A stretch of DNA of 64,000 nt, from contig NZ_JSVC01000016.1 in assembly GCF_000814475.1 (NCBI RefSeq), positions 111,412-175,411 on the forward strand. The letters are read 5' to 3'. The notes under the pieces are model-generated. The model was given only the letters and a program-made list of their open reading frames with translations. It did not search any database and was not told where the DNA came from. The first letter of the stretch is position 1. Each line of letters opens with the position of its first letter. Shown one piece after another: positions 1-8,916 of the stretch. The position numbers and the translations under genes were made by a program. This stretch comes from Flavihumibacter solisilvae. GTDB lineage: Bacteria; Bacteroidota; Bacteroidia; Chitinophagales; Chitinophagaceae.

Positions 1-113
1 ATGGCTTACAGTTATTGCCTGCTGCTGACAATCAGCAGTGTGATCCGCATGGCGAACAGCTAGCTGAACCCGATGATTTTGATATATGGTTAATCAAAAA
101 AGCCGCTCACTGA
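1..113 (+). CDS. C-terminal end of an unidentified gene (partial)
   Basis: The third reading frame is open from the window edge to a TGA at 111-113, giving about 36 codons that end in DFDIWLIKKAAH. The stop lies inside a terminator hairpin, as expected for the end of a gene. The fragment is too short to identify a family, and no start is visible because the gene begins outside the window. It converges on the minus-strand pdhB. The alternative is that this is non-coding: an open frame of this length can occur by chance. Confidence 0.35.
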   Translation, partial: GLQLLPAADNQQCDPHGEQLAEPDDFDIWLIKKAAH

Positions 114-126
114 GCGGCCTTTTTGT
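100..126. terminator. Bidirectional intrinsic terminator
   Basis: GCCGCTCA (102-109) pairs with TGAGCGGC (111-118). It is flanked by an A-run on the left and a T-run on the right, so it can stop transcripts from both directions. It separates the partial gene at 1-113 from the convergent pdhB. Confidence 0.8.
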
Positions 127-153
127 TATTTCTTACTATTTACTTCTGACTTT

Positions 154-1143
154 TTACTTCTTAAGGTACATTACTTCCTTAACAAGCTTAACCGTACGGG
201 TAACATCCGGTAATGCTGCTGCAACGAGGTTTGGTGCATAATGCAGGGGTGCATCGGCAGCTGTGATCCTGCGGATTGGAGCATCGAGAAAATCGAATCC
301 TTCTTTCTGGATGCGGTACGTGATTTCAGAAGAAACAGATGCAAACGGCCACTGCTCTTCAACGATTACCAGGCGGTTAGTCTTTTTCACGCTTTCGAGA
401 ATTGTCATCCAGTCAAGCGGGCGAATCGTACGCAGGTCGATCACTTCAGCATTTACGCCTTCCTTTTCGAGTTCTGCAGCTGCACCAAGTGCAACTTTCA
501 TCATTTTATTGAAGGAAACGATGGTTACGTCGCTGCCTTCTTTCTTTACATCGGCCTTGCCAAGTGGAATATAATATTCTTCTTCCGGTACTTCAGATTT
601 ATCACCATACATCACTTCGCTTTCCATGAAAATCACGGGATCTTCTTCATAACGGATTGCCTGCTTCAATAGGCCTTTGGCATCATAACCATTACTGGGA
701 GAAACCACTTTAAGACCCGGAATGTTGGCGTAGTAGCTCTCAAATGCTGTGGAGTGCTGAGCACCGAGCTGACCTGCTGAACCGTTAGGTCCGCGGAAAA
801 CGATCGGGCAGGAAATCTGTCCGCCGCTCATTGCCAGCATCTTGGATGCAGTATTCAGGATCTGGTCAAGCGCCAGTGCGGCGAAGTTCCAGGTCATGAA
901 TTCTACGATCGGGCGAAGACCGTTTTGCGCAGAGCCAACAGCAACGCCTGCAAATCCGAGTTCAGAGATCGGGGTGTCAATCACCCGCTTGGCTCCGAAT
1001 TCGTCAAGCATTCCCTGGCTTACTTTATAAGCCCCGTTGTACTCCGCAACTTCTTCACCCATGAGGTAAACCCTGTCATCGCGACGCATCTCTTCATTCA
1101 TTGCTTCGCGGAGCGCCTCTCTAAAAGCGATTGATCTTGCCAT
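154..1143 (-). CDS. pdhB: Pyruvate dehydrogenase E1 component, beta subunit
   Basis: 329 residues, full length for the family. E1 beta pairs with E1 alpha to decarboxylate pyruvate using thiamine diphosphate in the pyruvate dehydrogenase complex. A transketolase-type pyrimidine-binding domain covers roughly residues 4-180 and the C-terminal transketolase domain roughly 195-318. The motif DTPISE (residues 56-61) carries the conserved Glu61 that contacts the thiamine aminopyrimidine in this family. The start is ATG, 20 nt downstream of a TATTTTTG promoter element. No E1 alpha or E2 gene is next to it, so the complex is encoded at scattered sites. Branched-chain 2-oxoacid dehydrogenase E1 beta is a close relative and cannot be fully excluded. 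Confidence 0.9.
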   Translation of the reverse strand: MARSIAFREALREAMNEEMRRDDRVYLMGEEVAEYNGAYKVSQGMLDEFGAKRVIDTPISELGFAGVAVGSAQNGLRPIVEFMTWNFAALALDQILNTASKMLAMSGGQISCPIVFRGPNGSAGQLGAQHSTAFESYYANIPGLKVVSPSNGYDAKGLLKQAIRYEEDPVIFMESEVMYGDKSEVPEEEYYIPLGKADVKKEGSDVTIVSFNKMMKVALGAAAELEKEGVNAEVIDLRTIRPLDWMTILESVKKTNRLVIVEEQWPFASVSSEITYRIQKEGFDFLDAPIRRITAADAPLHYAPNLVAAALPDVTRTVKLVKEVMYLKK

Positions 1144-1163
1144 TCGTTTACTTTTTGGAGTGG

Positions 1164-1195
1164 CAAAAATATTGGTTCATAGGCAAATGCGCAAA
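1164..1195 (-). promoter_or_regulatory. Bacteroidota-type promoter of pdhB
   Basis: On the minus strand, TTTG (1195-1192) is followed after 20 nt by TATTTTTG (1171-1164), matching the TTTG-N19-TAnnTTTG consensus. A second TATTTTTG overlaps the upstream box at 1199-1192. Confidence 0.6.
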
Positions 1196-1216
1196 AATAG
1201 TACTACCTGTTTTGGA

Positions 1217-2578
1217 TCAGTGAAGATGTTTACGGTCTTCAATTAACAACTTATGCTTTGGAAGTTCCATTGTCCGGTAACTCCGGATCATTTCCGGGTC
1301 AGACCTTTCCTCCCGCTGGATAGCCCGGAAAGCTCCGGTAGTCAGGTATTTGTAAGCGCTGGCCAGGCAGTCTTCATTCAGATCTCCCCAGGGTTTGTCC
1401 AGCCCGTCAACTACCACTTTATCAGGAGTAAACCCATTAAAATAATTACCCTCGTTTGCACTGTTCAGCAGGCGGAATGAAACCGGTAAGATGTACCAGT
1501 CCCCCACTTCGATCGGGAAGTATCCTACTGCCTTTCCATGAGAATTGCTTGGACCGACTACCGACACATCCATATGCGGTTTCAGGCAATTAATGAGTGC
1601 CTCGCTCGCAGAGGCAGTGTTATGTGTTACAATAAATACCACTTTTTGCGGACTTACGGTTCCTTTTTTAGCGAAGGTGACAGTAGAGTTCCAATTCGTA
1701 GGCATAAGATCGTTAAACTGTTGCTTGTACATGATCTTGTTATTGCTTGCCGCAGGAATAATATAATTTGCCATCTCTTCCTGCAGATCCACATAACCAC
1801 CGCCATTGTAACGCAGGTCAACGACCAGGTCTGTTACATTTTTCGCTGCCAACCTTTGGAACAGGTTGCTGAAGCTGGCTTTCATCTGCGATGTATCACC
1901 GAGGAAAGAATTCAATACAAAATACCCGACATTTTTTCCGCCGGCTGAATAAACTGTATCGAGCAAAAGCGGCTGCTCCTGGTAGGTGCTCGGCGTCAGC
2001 GACATGTCCACACTTGTACCGTCAGGCTTCTGGAACCGGATGCTGGCATTCTTACCACCATATATTGCGTCAACGATGAAGTTGATGCTGGCATTACTTG
2101 TATTGATGTTAGTGCTGTTGTTTATGCTAGTGATGCGCCAGGTCCGCTTCACACCTGCTTTACCGGCAGCTGATTCCGGCTCTACATAAGAAACACGGAG
2201 GTCATTGTTGCTCATAAAGAAGATCCCCAACCCGATATCACCGGCAATTCCACCGCTTACATCATTCCATTCGGCCTGTGACATGGCAAAGCTCCAGCGG
2301 TCAACAGGTTCTGTAAAACCGGTCTGGATACTGTAAGGCCTGATGGCTTCCATAATTTCGTTGGGATCTGCGTACTGACGGGCGTTGAAACTCGCTGGGA
2401 TGTTCTTATACCACAGGTAGATTTCCTTCGCATATAACAGGGTTGTGTCCTTAACCTTATCTGCTTCCGAAACGGCTGGCGGATCAGGGTCCGGAGTAGG
2501 ATCATCACCACCTTTATCTTTTTTACATGCAGCGAAAACGAGTACCAGCAACAGGGAGAGCAACGAAATTCGTTTCAT
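1217..2578 (-). CDS. S41 family C-terminal-processing-type peptidase, lipoprotein
   Basis: 453 residues. A hydrophobic signal ends in the lipobox-like VFAAC with Cys18, so it is probably a lipoprotein of the cell envelope. A PDZ-like region lies at about 105-195 and the S41 protease domain at about 210-410. The family serine/lysine dyad is visible as TASASE (Ser323) and SHGK (Lys349), and LRYNGGG (255-261) is another family motif. Such proteins cleave peptides or misfolded envelope proteins in the periplasm. The spacer to the upstream thiolase is short (39 nt) and on the same strand, so the two may be co-transcribed. The substrate is unknown. Confidence 0.85.
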   Translation of the reverse strand: MKRISLLSLLLVLVFAACKKDKGGDDPTPDPDPPAVSEADKVKDTTLLYAKEIYLWYKNIPASFNARQYADPNEIMEAIRPYSIQTGFTEPVDRWSFAMSQAEWNDVSGGIAGDIGLGIFFMSNNDLRVSYVEPESAAGKAGVKRTWRITSINNSTNINTSNASINFIVDAIYGGKNASIRFQKPDGTSVDMSLTPSTYQEQPLLLDTVYSAGGKNVGYFVLNSFLGDTSQMKASFSNLFQRLAAKNVTDLVVDLRYNGGGYVDLQEEMANYIIPAASNNKIMYKQQFNDLMPTNWNSTVTFAKKGTVSPQKVVFIVTHNTASASEALINCLKPHMDVSVVGPSNSHGKAVGYFPIEVGDWYILPVSFRLLNSANEGNYFNGFTPDKVVVDGLDKPWGDLNEDCLASAYKYLTTGAFRAIQREERSDPEMIRSYRTMELPKHKLLIEDRKHLH

Positions 2579-2617
2579 GTGCGGATTTTATTTTTGAAAA
2601 TACGTTATTGTTTTTAA

Positions 2618-3796
2618 TTATGTCAGGTTTTCAATAACCATTGCTGATGCACCACCACCACCGTTACATATACCCGCTGCACCATAACGGGCATTGTTAG
2701 CTTTAAGTACATTGATAAGTGTGACAATGATCCGTGCTCCGCTAGCCCCAAGCGGGTGACCCAGCGAAACCGCTCCCCCATGCACATTCACCCGTGCGGG
2801 ATCCAGTTTCATCCGGCGGCTGTTTTCAATTCCGACAACAGAAAATGCCTCATTCAGTTCCCAAAAGCTGATGTCTTCCATTTTTAAGCCAGCTTTTTCA
2901 ACTGCTTTGGGTACCGCCAGCGCAGGAGATGTGGTAAACCATTCCGGAGCCTGCTCAGCATCTGCAAACGAAACGATCCGCGCGATCGGCTTCAACCCGA
3001 GTTCCTTCAGTTTTTCAGCGCTCACCAGTACAAGTGCTGCAGCCCCATCATTCATGGTGGAAGCATTTGCAGCTGTAACAGTGCCCTCTTTCTGGAATGC
3101 CGGCCGAAGCTCAGGGATCTTCTCGAATTTGACATTCCATGGCTCTTCGTCTTTGGTTATCTCGGTATCCCCTTTTTTACCGGGAACTGTAACAGGTACT
3201 ACTTCATTGGAGAATTTACCAGCTTCCCAGGCTGCCTGGCTTCTTTTATAACTTTCAATTGCAAACTGGTCCTGTTCCTCGCGGCTGATACCGCAATCTT
3301 TGGCGCAGAGTTCCGCGGCATTCCCCATGGCCTTGCCATCATATACATCCGTCAGGCCGTCTTTTGCCAGTCCATCGATAAAATTGCTGTTCCCGTACTT
3401 GTTTCCCCAACGCAGCTGTTCAGCATAAAAGGGCACATTGCTCATACTTTCCATTCCGCCTGCAACCACGACCTCCGCGTCACCCAGCATGATGCTTTGT
3501 GCGGCCTGCGAAATGGCTTTCATCCCACTTGCACAAACCTTATTCACAGTTGTACAGTTCACGTTGTCCGGCAGGCCGGCATATCTGGCAGCCTGTTTTG
3601 CAGGCGCCTGTCCCAGGTTAGCCTGGATAACACAACCCATGAGTACGTCATTTATGGCAGTAGCGGGAATCCCGGCTTTTTCCACGGCATTTTTAATGGC
3701 AACTGCTCCCAGCCGGGTTGCTGACAGGTCTTTCAGGCTGCCGCCGAAACTTCCCATCGGGGTGCGAACGGCAGAAACAACGTATACTTCTTTCAT
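2618..3796 (-). CDS. Acetyl-CoA C-acetyltransferase (thiolase)
   Basis: 392 residues, the usual length of biosynthetic or degradative thiolases. It condenses two acetyl-CoA to acetoacetyl-CoA, or cleaves 3-ketoacyl-CoA. The nucleophile motif KVCASGMKA holds Cys88; the C-terminal SLGHPLGASGAR contains the catalytic His, and ICNGGGGASA the second Cys. I chose the ATG at 3796; a TTG two codons upstream is possible but not needed. A TACATTTG promoter box lies 25 nt upstream. No other fatty-acid or polyhydroxybutyrate gene is nearby, so its exact pathway is open. Confidence 0.9.
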   Translation of the reverse strand: MKEVYVVSAVRTPMGSFGGSLKDLSATRLGAVAIKNAVEKAGIPATAINDVLMGCVIQANLGQAPAKQAARYAGLPDNVNCTTVNKVCASGMKAISQAAQSIMLGDAEVVVAGGMESMSNVPFYAEQLRWGNKYGNSNFIDGLAKDGLTDVYDGKAMGNAAELCAKDCGISREEQDQFAIESYKRSQAAWEAGKFSNEVVPVTVPGKKGDTEITKDEEPWNVKFEKIPELRPAFQKEGTVTAANASTMNDGAAALVLVSAEKLKELGLKPIARIVSFADAEQAPEWFTTSPALAVPKAVEKAGLKMEDISFWELNEAFSVVGIENSRRMKLDPARVNVHGGAVSLGHPLGASGARIIVTLINVLKANNARYGAAGICNGGGGASAMVIENLT

Positions 3797-3821
3797 ATTC
3801 AACTGTTGAGTTTTAAAGATA

Positions 3822-3829
3822 CAAATGTA
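3822..3829 (-). promoter_or_regulatory. -7 promoter box of thiolase gene
   Basis: TACATTTG on the minus strand matches TAnnTTTG, 25 nt before the start codon. No convincing -33 box is seen. Confidence 0.45.
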
Positions 3830-3893
3830 AGGAATGGGGATTCAATACTAACAGTTGTAAGTATTTCGGTAAAAAAAGCCGCAGGCCCGGAAT

Positions 3894-3923
3894 AAAAAAG
3901 GGCCCCGTAAGAGGCCCTTTTTT
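3894..3923. terminator. Intrinsic terminator
   Basis: AAAAAAGGGCC (3894-3904) and GGCCCTTTTTT (3913-3923) form an 11-bp stem with U-tracts on both strands. It lies directly behind the stop of the small minus-strand gene at 3925. Confidence 0.85.
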
Positions 3924-3924
3924 A

Positions 3925-4170
3925 TTAGTTGTTGATCGGAGAGAAATGATATCCGACCTCACAGAGGACGAATTCATTCGGAACAACATTGAATAAGGTC
4001 TGCTGCATGTGTTTTCTGTAGCGCTGACTGGTTTCCGGCAGGTGTTCCACCAGTTTCCAGTTCCGGATCTTCAATACCGCCATCCTGCTGGTGTCGGTCA
4101 GGTGATCCTGGATCATCAGGAATTTTTCAGCAATGTGGGCCTGGTCGTTGAAATACAACTGTTCGTTCAT
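3925..4170 (-). CDS. Small hypothetical protein
   Basis: 81 residues from the ATG at 4170; a TTG six codons further upstream is an alternative start. The sequence has no signal peptide or membrane segment and is mixed in charge. It includes KIRNWKLVEHLPETSQRYRKH and ends near CEVGYHFSPINN. I do not recognise a family. A strong terminator follows it immediately, which supports a real transcript. It stands alone between the thiolase and a divergent secreted protein. Confidence 0.6.
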   Translation of the reverse strand: MNEQLYFNDQAHIAEKFLMIQDHLTDTSRMAVLKIRNWKLVEHLPETSQRYRKHMQQTLFNVVPNEFVLCEVGYHFSPINN

Positions 4171-4332
4171 AGGCTCGGGGGTTTTCAATTGGGCTTTTTA
4201 TGGGATTAAAAACGGATCCATTTTAAAACGGGCAAATTTCGCCAAAATTGTGTCCGTTCGTCGAAACATGGGGCAGGATATTCTTAACCAAATGTTACAA
4301 TTTTGATTAACATTGCGGCCTGAATCCCAACC

Positions 4333-4902
4333 ATGAAAAAGACCCTGATCCCTTTATTGGCCATTTTATGCTCATTAACGACCTCAGCCCAGCGCTTTAA
4401 AAGAACTGACAGCACCGATTTGCTGTTCAGCCGGGCGATCCAGACTATTTATTTCGATTTTGAAAATGATTTTCGCAGTATCCAGGGTGACCTGGTGGCG
4501 GATGAGGCGGAATACGAGAAGTATGCTTCGGTAGTCAGTTTACCTGGTGCGCAGGAATGCGTCATCACCAGGTTTCATTCTATTATAGATACCACTGCCA
4601 GCTGGCAGGCCATTATGCTGATCACGGATGAGTTTTCCGATGGGAAGCGGGCGTACAAGTCCGTTTGTAACAGGCTAAAGAATGCGCGGGTGGTGCTGGT
4701 AGATGGTTCTGAGATCTTCTTTAAGCATGATATTGAAGAGGCGGTAGAAGACAAACGCTTCGTCACCTCCTATTTTTACCTCCCGGTGGGCAACCCCGCG
4801 TTCCGGAACGTAAAAATAGAAGTTGAACTTATCACCCTTCTTGGTGAATACAAGGTGCAGGTGAATGTACACAGTAAGCCTGCAGACACACTGGAGTATT
4901 AG
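4333..4902 (+). CDS. Secreted protein of unknown function
   Basis: 189 residues. The first 19 (MKKTLIPLLAILCSLTTSA) form a clear signal peptide, so the product is exported. The mature part is acidic and has no motif I recognise. Its stop codon (TAG, 4900-4902) overlaps the stop of the convergent EF-G-like gene (TTA on the plus strand, 4899-4901), leaving no room for a terminator between them. No operon partner is apparent. Confidence 0.7.
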   Translation: MKKTLIPLLAILCSLTTSAQRFKRTDSTDLLFSRAIQTIYFDFENDFRSIQGDLVADEAEYEKYASVVSLPGAQECVITRFHSIIDTTASWQAIMLITDEFSDGKRAYKSVCNRLKNARVVLVDGSEIFFKHDIEEAVEDKRFVTSYFYLPVGNPAFRNVKIEVELITLLGEYKVQVNVHSKPADTLEY

Positions 4903-7037
4903 ACTTCTTCAGCAACCGCCTGCCTGCTGTAATCTTCCGTTAGTTTTTTCTGTAGCTCGTAAGGAACCGGGGAATAATTGTCGAAGGTCAACCGGAATTT
5001 CGCCCTGCCCTGGGTCAACGAGCGGAGCGCTGATGAATATTCATGCATTTCGGCAAATGGCACTTTTGCGATAATGCGGGTGAAGTGTCCTTCGGATTCC
5101 ATTCCTTCAACGATCGCGCGTCTTGTCTGAAGGTCGCCCATTACCGAGCCAGTCAATTCATCCGGGCACATCACCGACAGGTTATAAATCGGCTCCAGGA
5201 GTTGCGGATCTGCCTGGCGGAAGGCCTGGCGGAAGGCTTGCAGTCCGGCCAGTTTGAACGAGATGTCGTTGGAGTCCACCGGGTGCATTTTTCCATCGAA
5301 TACACTCACGCGGATATCCCTGACAAAACTTCCCGTCAACGGTCCCTCCTGCATTTTTTCCATCACTCCTTTGAGGATTGAGGGAAGGAAGCGGGTATCG
5401 ATGGCACCACCGACTATGCAATTGTAGTAAATGAGTTTTCCGCCCCAGGGAAGTTCATGTGTTTCGCGGCCACGAACGTTGAGTCCGGCCGGTTCAGGCA
5501 TGCCTTCAAACCAGGGTTCAATCCGCATATGAACTTCGCCAAACTGACCTGCGCCCCCGGATTGTTTTTTATGCCGGTATTGTGCGTCCGCACCTTTGCG
5601 GATGGTTTCCCGGTAGGCAATGCGGGGCTTGAGGAATTTCACTTCTATCTTTGAATAGTGTTCGATCTTCCAGCGGATCACAGCCAGGTGCATGTCGCCC
5701 TGGCAATGAATAATAGTCTGTTTCAGTTCCGGGGAAATTTCCACGATCACGGTCGCGTCCTCTTCCACGAGCTGGTGGAGGGCCTGTGCCAGTTTTTCTT
5801 CTTCGCCTTTATTGACAGGCTCAATCGCCATACTCATATTCGGCGGCGGAAATGCAATCGATTCCAGCTCAATATCGCGTCCCTTTTCGTGAAGCGTGTT
5901 GTTCACATGAGTATTCCTCAACTTAAGGGTAGCGCCGATATCGCCTGCTGTAAGTTCATTTACATTGGTGCGGCGGTTACCTTCCAGGATAAATAACTGG
6001 CTGATCTTTTCGGACACATTGGTGGTCTCATTAACGAGTTCCATGCCAGACCTTACAGTCCCGGAATAAACCTTAAAAAAAGACAACTCACCCACATGCG
6101 GTTCAGACACTGTTTTATAAACAAAAAGGCACACAGGTCCGTTTGCATCACAAGGCAAAGGCTTGCCTCTCCTCGTCACCTGGGGTGGCATTTCATTGGC
6201 AGCGGGACAAACATTATCGATGAAGCCCATCAGCCTGCCACTACCCATATTCCGTTCTGCTGATAAACAGAAAAGCGGGAACAGGTCATGGTTGATCATT
6301 GCCTTCTTAAGTCCGTCCTTCATTTCATCTTCATCCAGTTCACCTTTGTCGAAGTAATGTTCCATGAGGGTTTCGTCATTACTGGCAACTGCTTCCACGA
6401 GTTCCTTGTGAAGCCTGTCCGCCTTCTCCCTTTCGGAATCAGGGATGGGTAATTTTTCAGGCTTTCCACCGGCATCACGAAACTTGTAAACAGTCATGCG
6501 TAACAGGTCCACGATTTCATGGAAACCTGCACCCTGCTGCAGCGGGTATTGAACCATGACCACTTTTGTACCGAAGTGATCGCGTGCCTGCTGAACAGTT
6601 TTATCAAAATCGGATTTGTCATGATCAAGTTGGTTCACAGCAAAGATCATGGGCGTTTTGAACTGCTCGGTGTATTGCCAGGTAATGTCGGTACCCACTT
6701 CCACTCCCATGGAAGCATTCAGCAACATCACTCCCGTGTCTGCGACACGAAGTGCAGATATTACTTCGCCAACAAAGTCGTCATACCCGGGCGTATCAAT
6801 GATGTTGATCTTATACCCCCGCCATCGGGAATGCATCAGCTTTGAAAAAATGGAATTACCACGTTCCTGTTCAAGTTCGTGGTAATCGCCAACAGTATTT
6901 TTTAATGGGATTGTTCCCCTGCGGTTGATGACGCCTGCTTCATAGAGCATGCTTTCCGCTAACGAGGTCTTGCCAGAGCCTGCATGGCCCAGCAAGACAA
7001 TATTTTTTACGTGATTGGTATCAAATTCGGCAGCCAT
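4899..7037 (-). CDS. Elongation factor G-like protein (EF-G2 type)
   Basis: 712 residues with the five-domain layout of EF-G. The P-loop GHAGSGKT (17-24) is intact, but the other GTPase motifs differ from canonical EF-G. Switch I reads EQERGNSI (56-63) instead of ERGITI; G3 reads DTPGY (81-85), replacing the catalytic His; G4 reads NQLD (135-138) instead of NKxD. These substitutions match the EF-G paralogue of Bacteroidota (EF-G2 of Bacteroides), reported to support translocation without GTP hydrolysis. A canonical EF-G is presumably elsewhere in the genome. A coiled-coil gene lies 68 nt upstream on the same strand. Confidence 0.85.
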   Translation of the reverse strand: MAAEFDTNHVKNIVLLGHAGSGKTSLAESMLYEAGVINRRGTIPLKNTVGDYHELEQERGNSIFSKLMHSRWRGYKINIIDTPGYDDFVGEVISALRVADTGVMLLNASMGVEVGTDITWQYTEQFKTPMIFAVNQLDHDKSDFDKTVQQARDHFGTKVVMVQYPLQQGAGFHEIVDLLRMTVYKFRDAGGKPEKLPIPDSEREKADRLHKELVEAVASNDETLMEHYFDKGELDEDEMKDGLKKAMINHDLFPLFCLSAERNMGSGRLMGFIDNVCPAANEMPPQVTRRGKPLPCDANGPVCLFVYKTVSEPHVGELSFFKVYSGTVRSGMELVNETTNVSEKISQLFILEGNRRTNVNELTAGDIGATLKLRNTHVNNTLHEKGRDIELESIAFPPPNMSMAIEPVNKGEEEKLAQALHQLVEEDATVIVEISPELKQTIIHCQGDMHLAVIRWKIEHYSKIEVKFLKPRIAYRETIRKGADAQYRHKKQSGGAGQFGEVHMRIEPWFEGMPEPAGLNVRGRETHELPWGGKLIYYNCIVGGAIDTRFLPSILKGVMEKMQEGPLTGSFVRDIRVSVFDGKMHPVDSNDISFKLAGLQAFRQAFRQADPQLLEPIYNLSVMCPDELTGSVMGDLQTRRAIVEGMESEGHFTRIIAKVPFAEMHEYSSALRSLTQGRAKFRLTFDNYSPVPYELQKKLTEDYSRQAVAEEV

Positions 7038-7105
7038 CGTTGAATCGTTTAATGATGTACAAACTTGTTACTTGTCACCATATGGTAACCTGGCCGGGAA
7101 GAAGC

Positions 7106-7483
7106 TTACTGAAGCTTAGCTACGAATTGCCGGAATTCCTGCTGCACGTGATGGAGTGTGGATTGTAACTGTTCGTGATTGTCATGCAATTCTTCGTGGG
7201 CTGACCAGGTAGCATCTGTAACCTGTCCGTTCTTAGCCAGTTCCCATGCAGCTATCTGTTCATGCTCTTTGATGGCATGCTTGAGATCGTGGATGTTGAT
7301 GAGTTGAATGTAAAACTGGTTTTGAAGATGTTCCAGGTCCTGAAGTGCGTTTTTGTCCTGGAGGTTGGACGAAAGTTGCTGGAGTTTTTCTTTGAGGGAA
7401 GTGAGGTTGCTCCTCTGATCACGGAGGGTGTTTCTCCAGTTTGAACACTCTCCGGTTAACTGTGTGATCTCTGTTGTAACCAT
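7106..7483 (-). CDS. Small coiled-coil hypothetical protein
   Basis: 125 residues, rich in Leu, Gln, Glu, Asn and His, with heptad-like spacing through most of its length (for example NLTSLKEKLQQLSSNLQDKN). It is predicted to be helical and cytosolic; no signal or membrane segment is seen. I recognise no family. It lies 68 nt upstream of the EF-G-like gene on the same strand, so co-expression is possible but unproven. Confidence 0.6.
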   Translation of the reverse strand: MVTTEITQLTGECSNWRNTLRDQRSNLTSLKEKLQQLSSNLQDKNALQDLEHLQNQFYIQLINIHDLKHAIKEHEQIAAWELAKNGQVTDATWSAHEELHDNHEQLQSTLHHVQQEFRQFVAKLQ

Positions 7484-7589
7484 GGGAAATTAATTTAAAT
7501 GATAAAATTGGTTCCGCAGGTTCGTGGGGTAGGATTGTGTAATCTCAATTTAAGTCCTTTTTTTGGTAAAAAATTGAATTAGTAAATAG

Positions 7590-7597
7590 TATTTTTG
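7590..7597 (+). promoter_or_regulatory. -7 promoter box, 4 nt before start codon
   Basis: TATTTTTG matches TAnnTTTG and ends exactly 4 nt before the ATG at 7602. A TTTG at 7562-7565 could be the -33 element, though the 24-nt spacer is long. The geometry predicts a leaderless or nearly leaderless mRNA. Confidence 0.5.
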
Positions 7598-7601
7598 GTA
7601 C

Positions 7602-8843
7602 ATGCGCAGAACCCTGGAAATTCTACTGACCGGATTAAAAATGGCCCTTGGTGAATTCAGATCGAACAAGCTGAGAACCTTCCTTTCCCTGCTGGGTGTT
7701 ACGTTTGGTATTTTTTGCATTATCGGGGTGATGGCGACTGTCAACAGCCTGGAAGCAAACGTGCAGAAAGATATTAAAGCCCTTGGCAGTAACACCATAT
7801 TTATAGACAAATGGGATTACAGCGGACAGATCCCCTGGTGGAAACTCATCAACAGGCCAAGTCCGAAATTTGAAGAAATTGCCCTGCTCCGGAAAAGTGT
7901 GCATGAGGCACAAAATATTGCATTCGCGCTGCAACGGATGGACAAGGTGGAATTTGAAGATGAGAAACTCGACAATGTACGGATGTACGGCATTACCGAA
8001 GATTTTTCCAATATCCAGACCATTGAAATGGTTGATGGCCGTTACCTGCAACAGTCAGATTTTGACTTCGCCACCAATAATGTGGTTGTAGGTTACAAGG
8101 TTGCGGAAGAACTGTTCGGCAAGCCGGAAAGGGCTGTCGGCAAACAGATCGTTATTTACAACAAATATGTTAACGTAATCGGGCTGATCAAGAAACAGGG
8201 AACGAGCATGATCGGTGGGTGGGAATTCGATAACTGCGTATTACTACCCTATGCTTTTATGAAGACAGTGGTTCGCGACGACTATTCCGATCCGGTTATC
8301 ATGCTGCAGGGAAAAGAAGCTGTTCCGATGGCGGCGTTGCGGGATGAAACTACGGGTGCGATGCGATCAATCCGTAAACTGAAACCAACACAACAAGACA
8401 ATTTTTCACTAAACGATATTGATGCATTCGGGGAGTTTGCAGCAGGTATATTCGCGGGTATCAATATGGGTGGTTTTTTTATTGCACTGCTATCGCTCGT
8501 AGTGGGAATGTTTGGGGTGGCCAATATCATGTTTGTTACTGTAAGAGAACGCACCAGCCAGATCGGTCTGAAGAAAGCACTGGGAGCAAAAAGAAGTACG
8601 ATCCTGATGGAGTTCCTGATGGAGTCGGCATTTTTATGCATTATGGGTGGATTGATCGGCTTATTACTGGTATTCGTTCTTACGCTGATCATCAGTAAGC
8701 TGATGGGATTCCCAATTTTCATTTCGTTTAACATCATGATCCTGGCTATATCCATCTGTATCGTAGTGGGTGTGCTGGCTGGTATCATTCCTGCCAGTAT
8801 AGCCGCTAAAATGGATCCGGTTACAGCGATCAGGAGCAAATAG
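7602..8843 (+). CDS. ABC transporter permease, MacB/FtsX type
   Basis: 413 residues. One transmembrane helix at about 22-48 is followed by a large periplasmic MacB-type domain (about 50-280) and an FtsX-like domain with three helices (about 285-410), ending MDPVTAIRSK as MacB-family permeases do. These proteins transmit mechanical force from a cytoplasmic ATPase, for export or lipoprotein handling. No ATPase or membrane-fusion gene is adjacent; ftsE near 41 kb belongs to another system. The substrate is unknown. Confidence 0.85.
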   Translation: MRRTLEILLTGLKMALGEFRSNKLRTFLSLLGVTFGIFCIIGVMATVNSLEANVQKDIKALGSNTIFIDKWDYSGQIPWWKLINRPSPKFEEIALLRKSVHEAQNIAFALQRMDKVEFEDEKLDNVRMYGITEDFSNIQTIEMVDGRYLQQSDFDFATNNVVVGYKVAEELFGKPERAVGKQIVIYNKYVNVIGLIKKQGTSMIGGWEFDNCVLLPYAFMKTVVRDDYSDPVIMLQGKEAVPMAALRDETTGAMRSIRKLKPTQQDNFSLNDIDAFGEFAAGIFAGINMGGFFIALLSLVVGMFGVANIMFVTVRERTSQIGLKKALGAKRSTILMEFLMESAFLCIMGGLIGLLLVFVLTLIISKLMGFPIFISFNIMILAISICIVVGVLAGIIPASIAAKMDPVTAIRSK

Positions 8844-8916
8844 AATTCCCGTAGATTCCAGGAATGAACATTAATGGAGTTCCGCTGTTATAATTTTTTA
8901 CCTTAAATCTACCCCG

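Noticed and set aside
7066..7090. ACCATATGGT palindrome upstream of the EF-G-like gene as an operator
   Set aside because: Short (10 bp), single copy and without related sites; could be chance.
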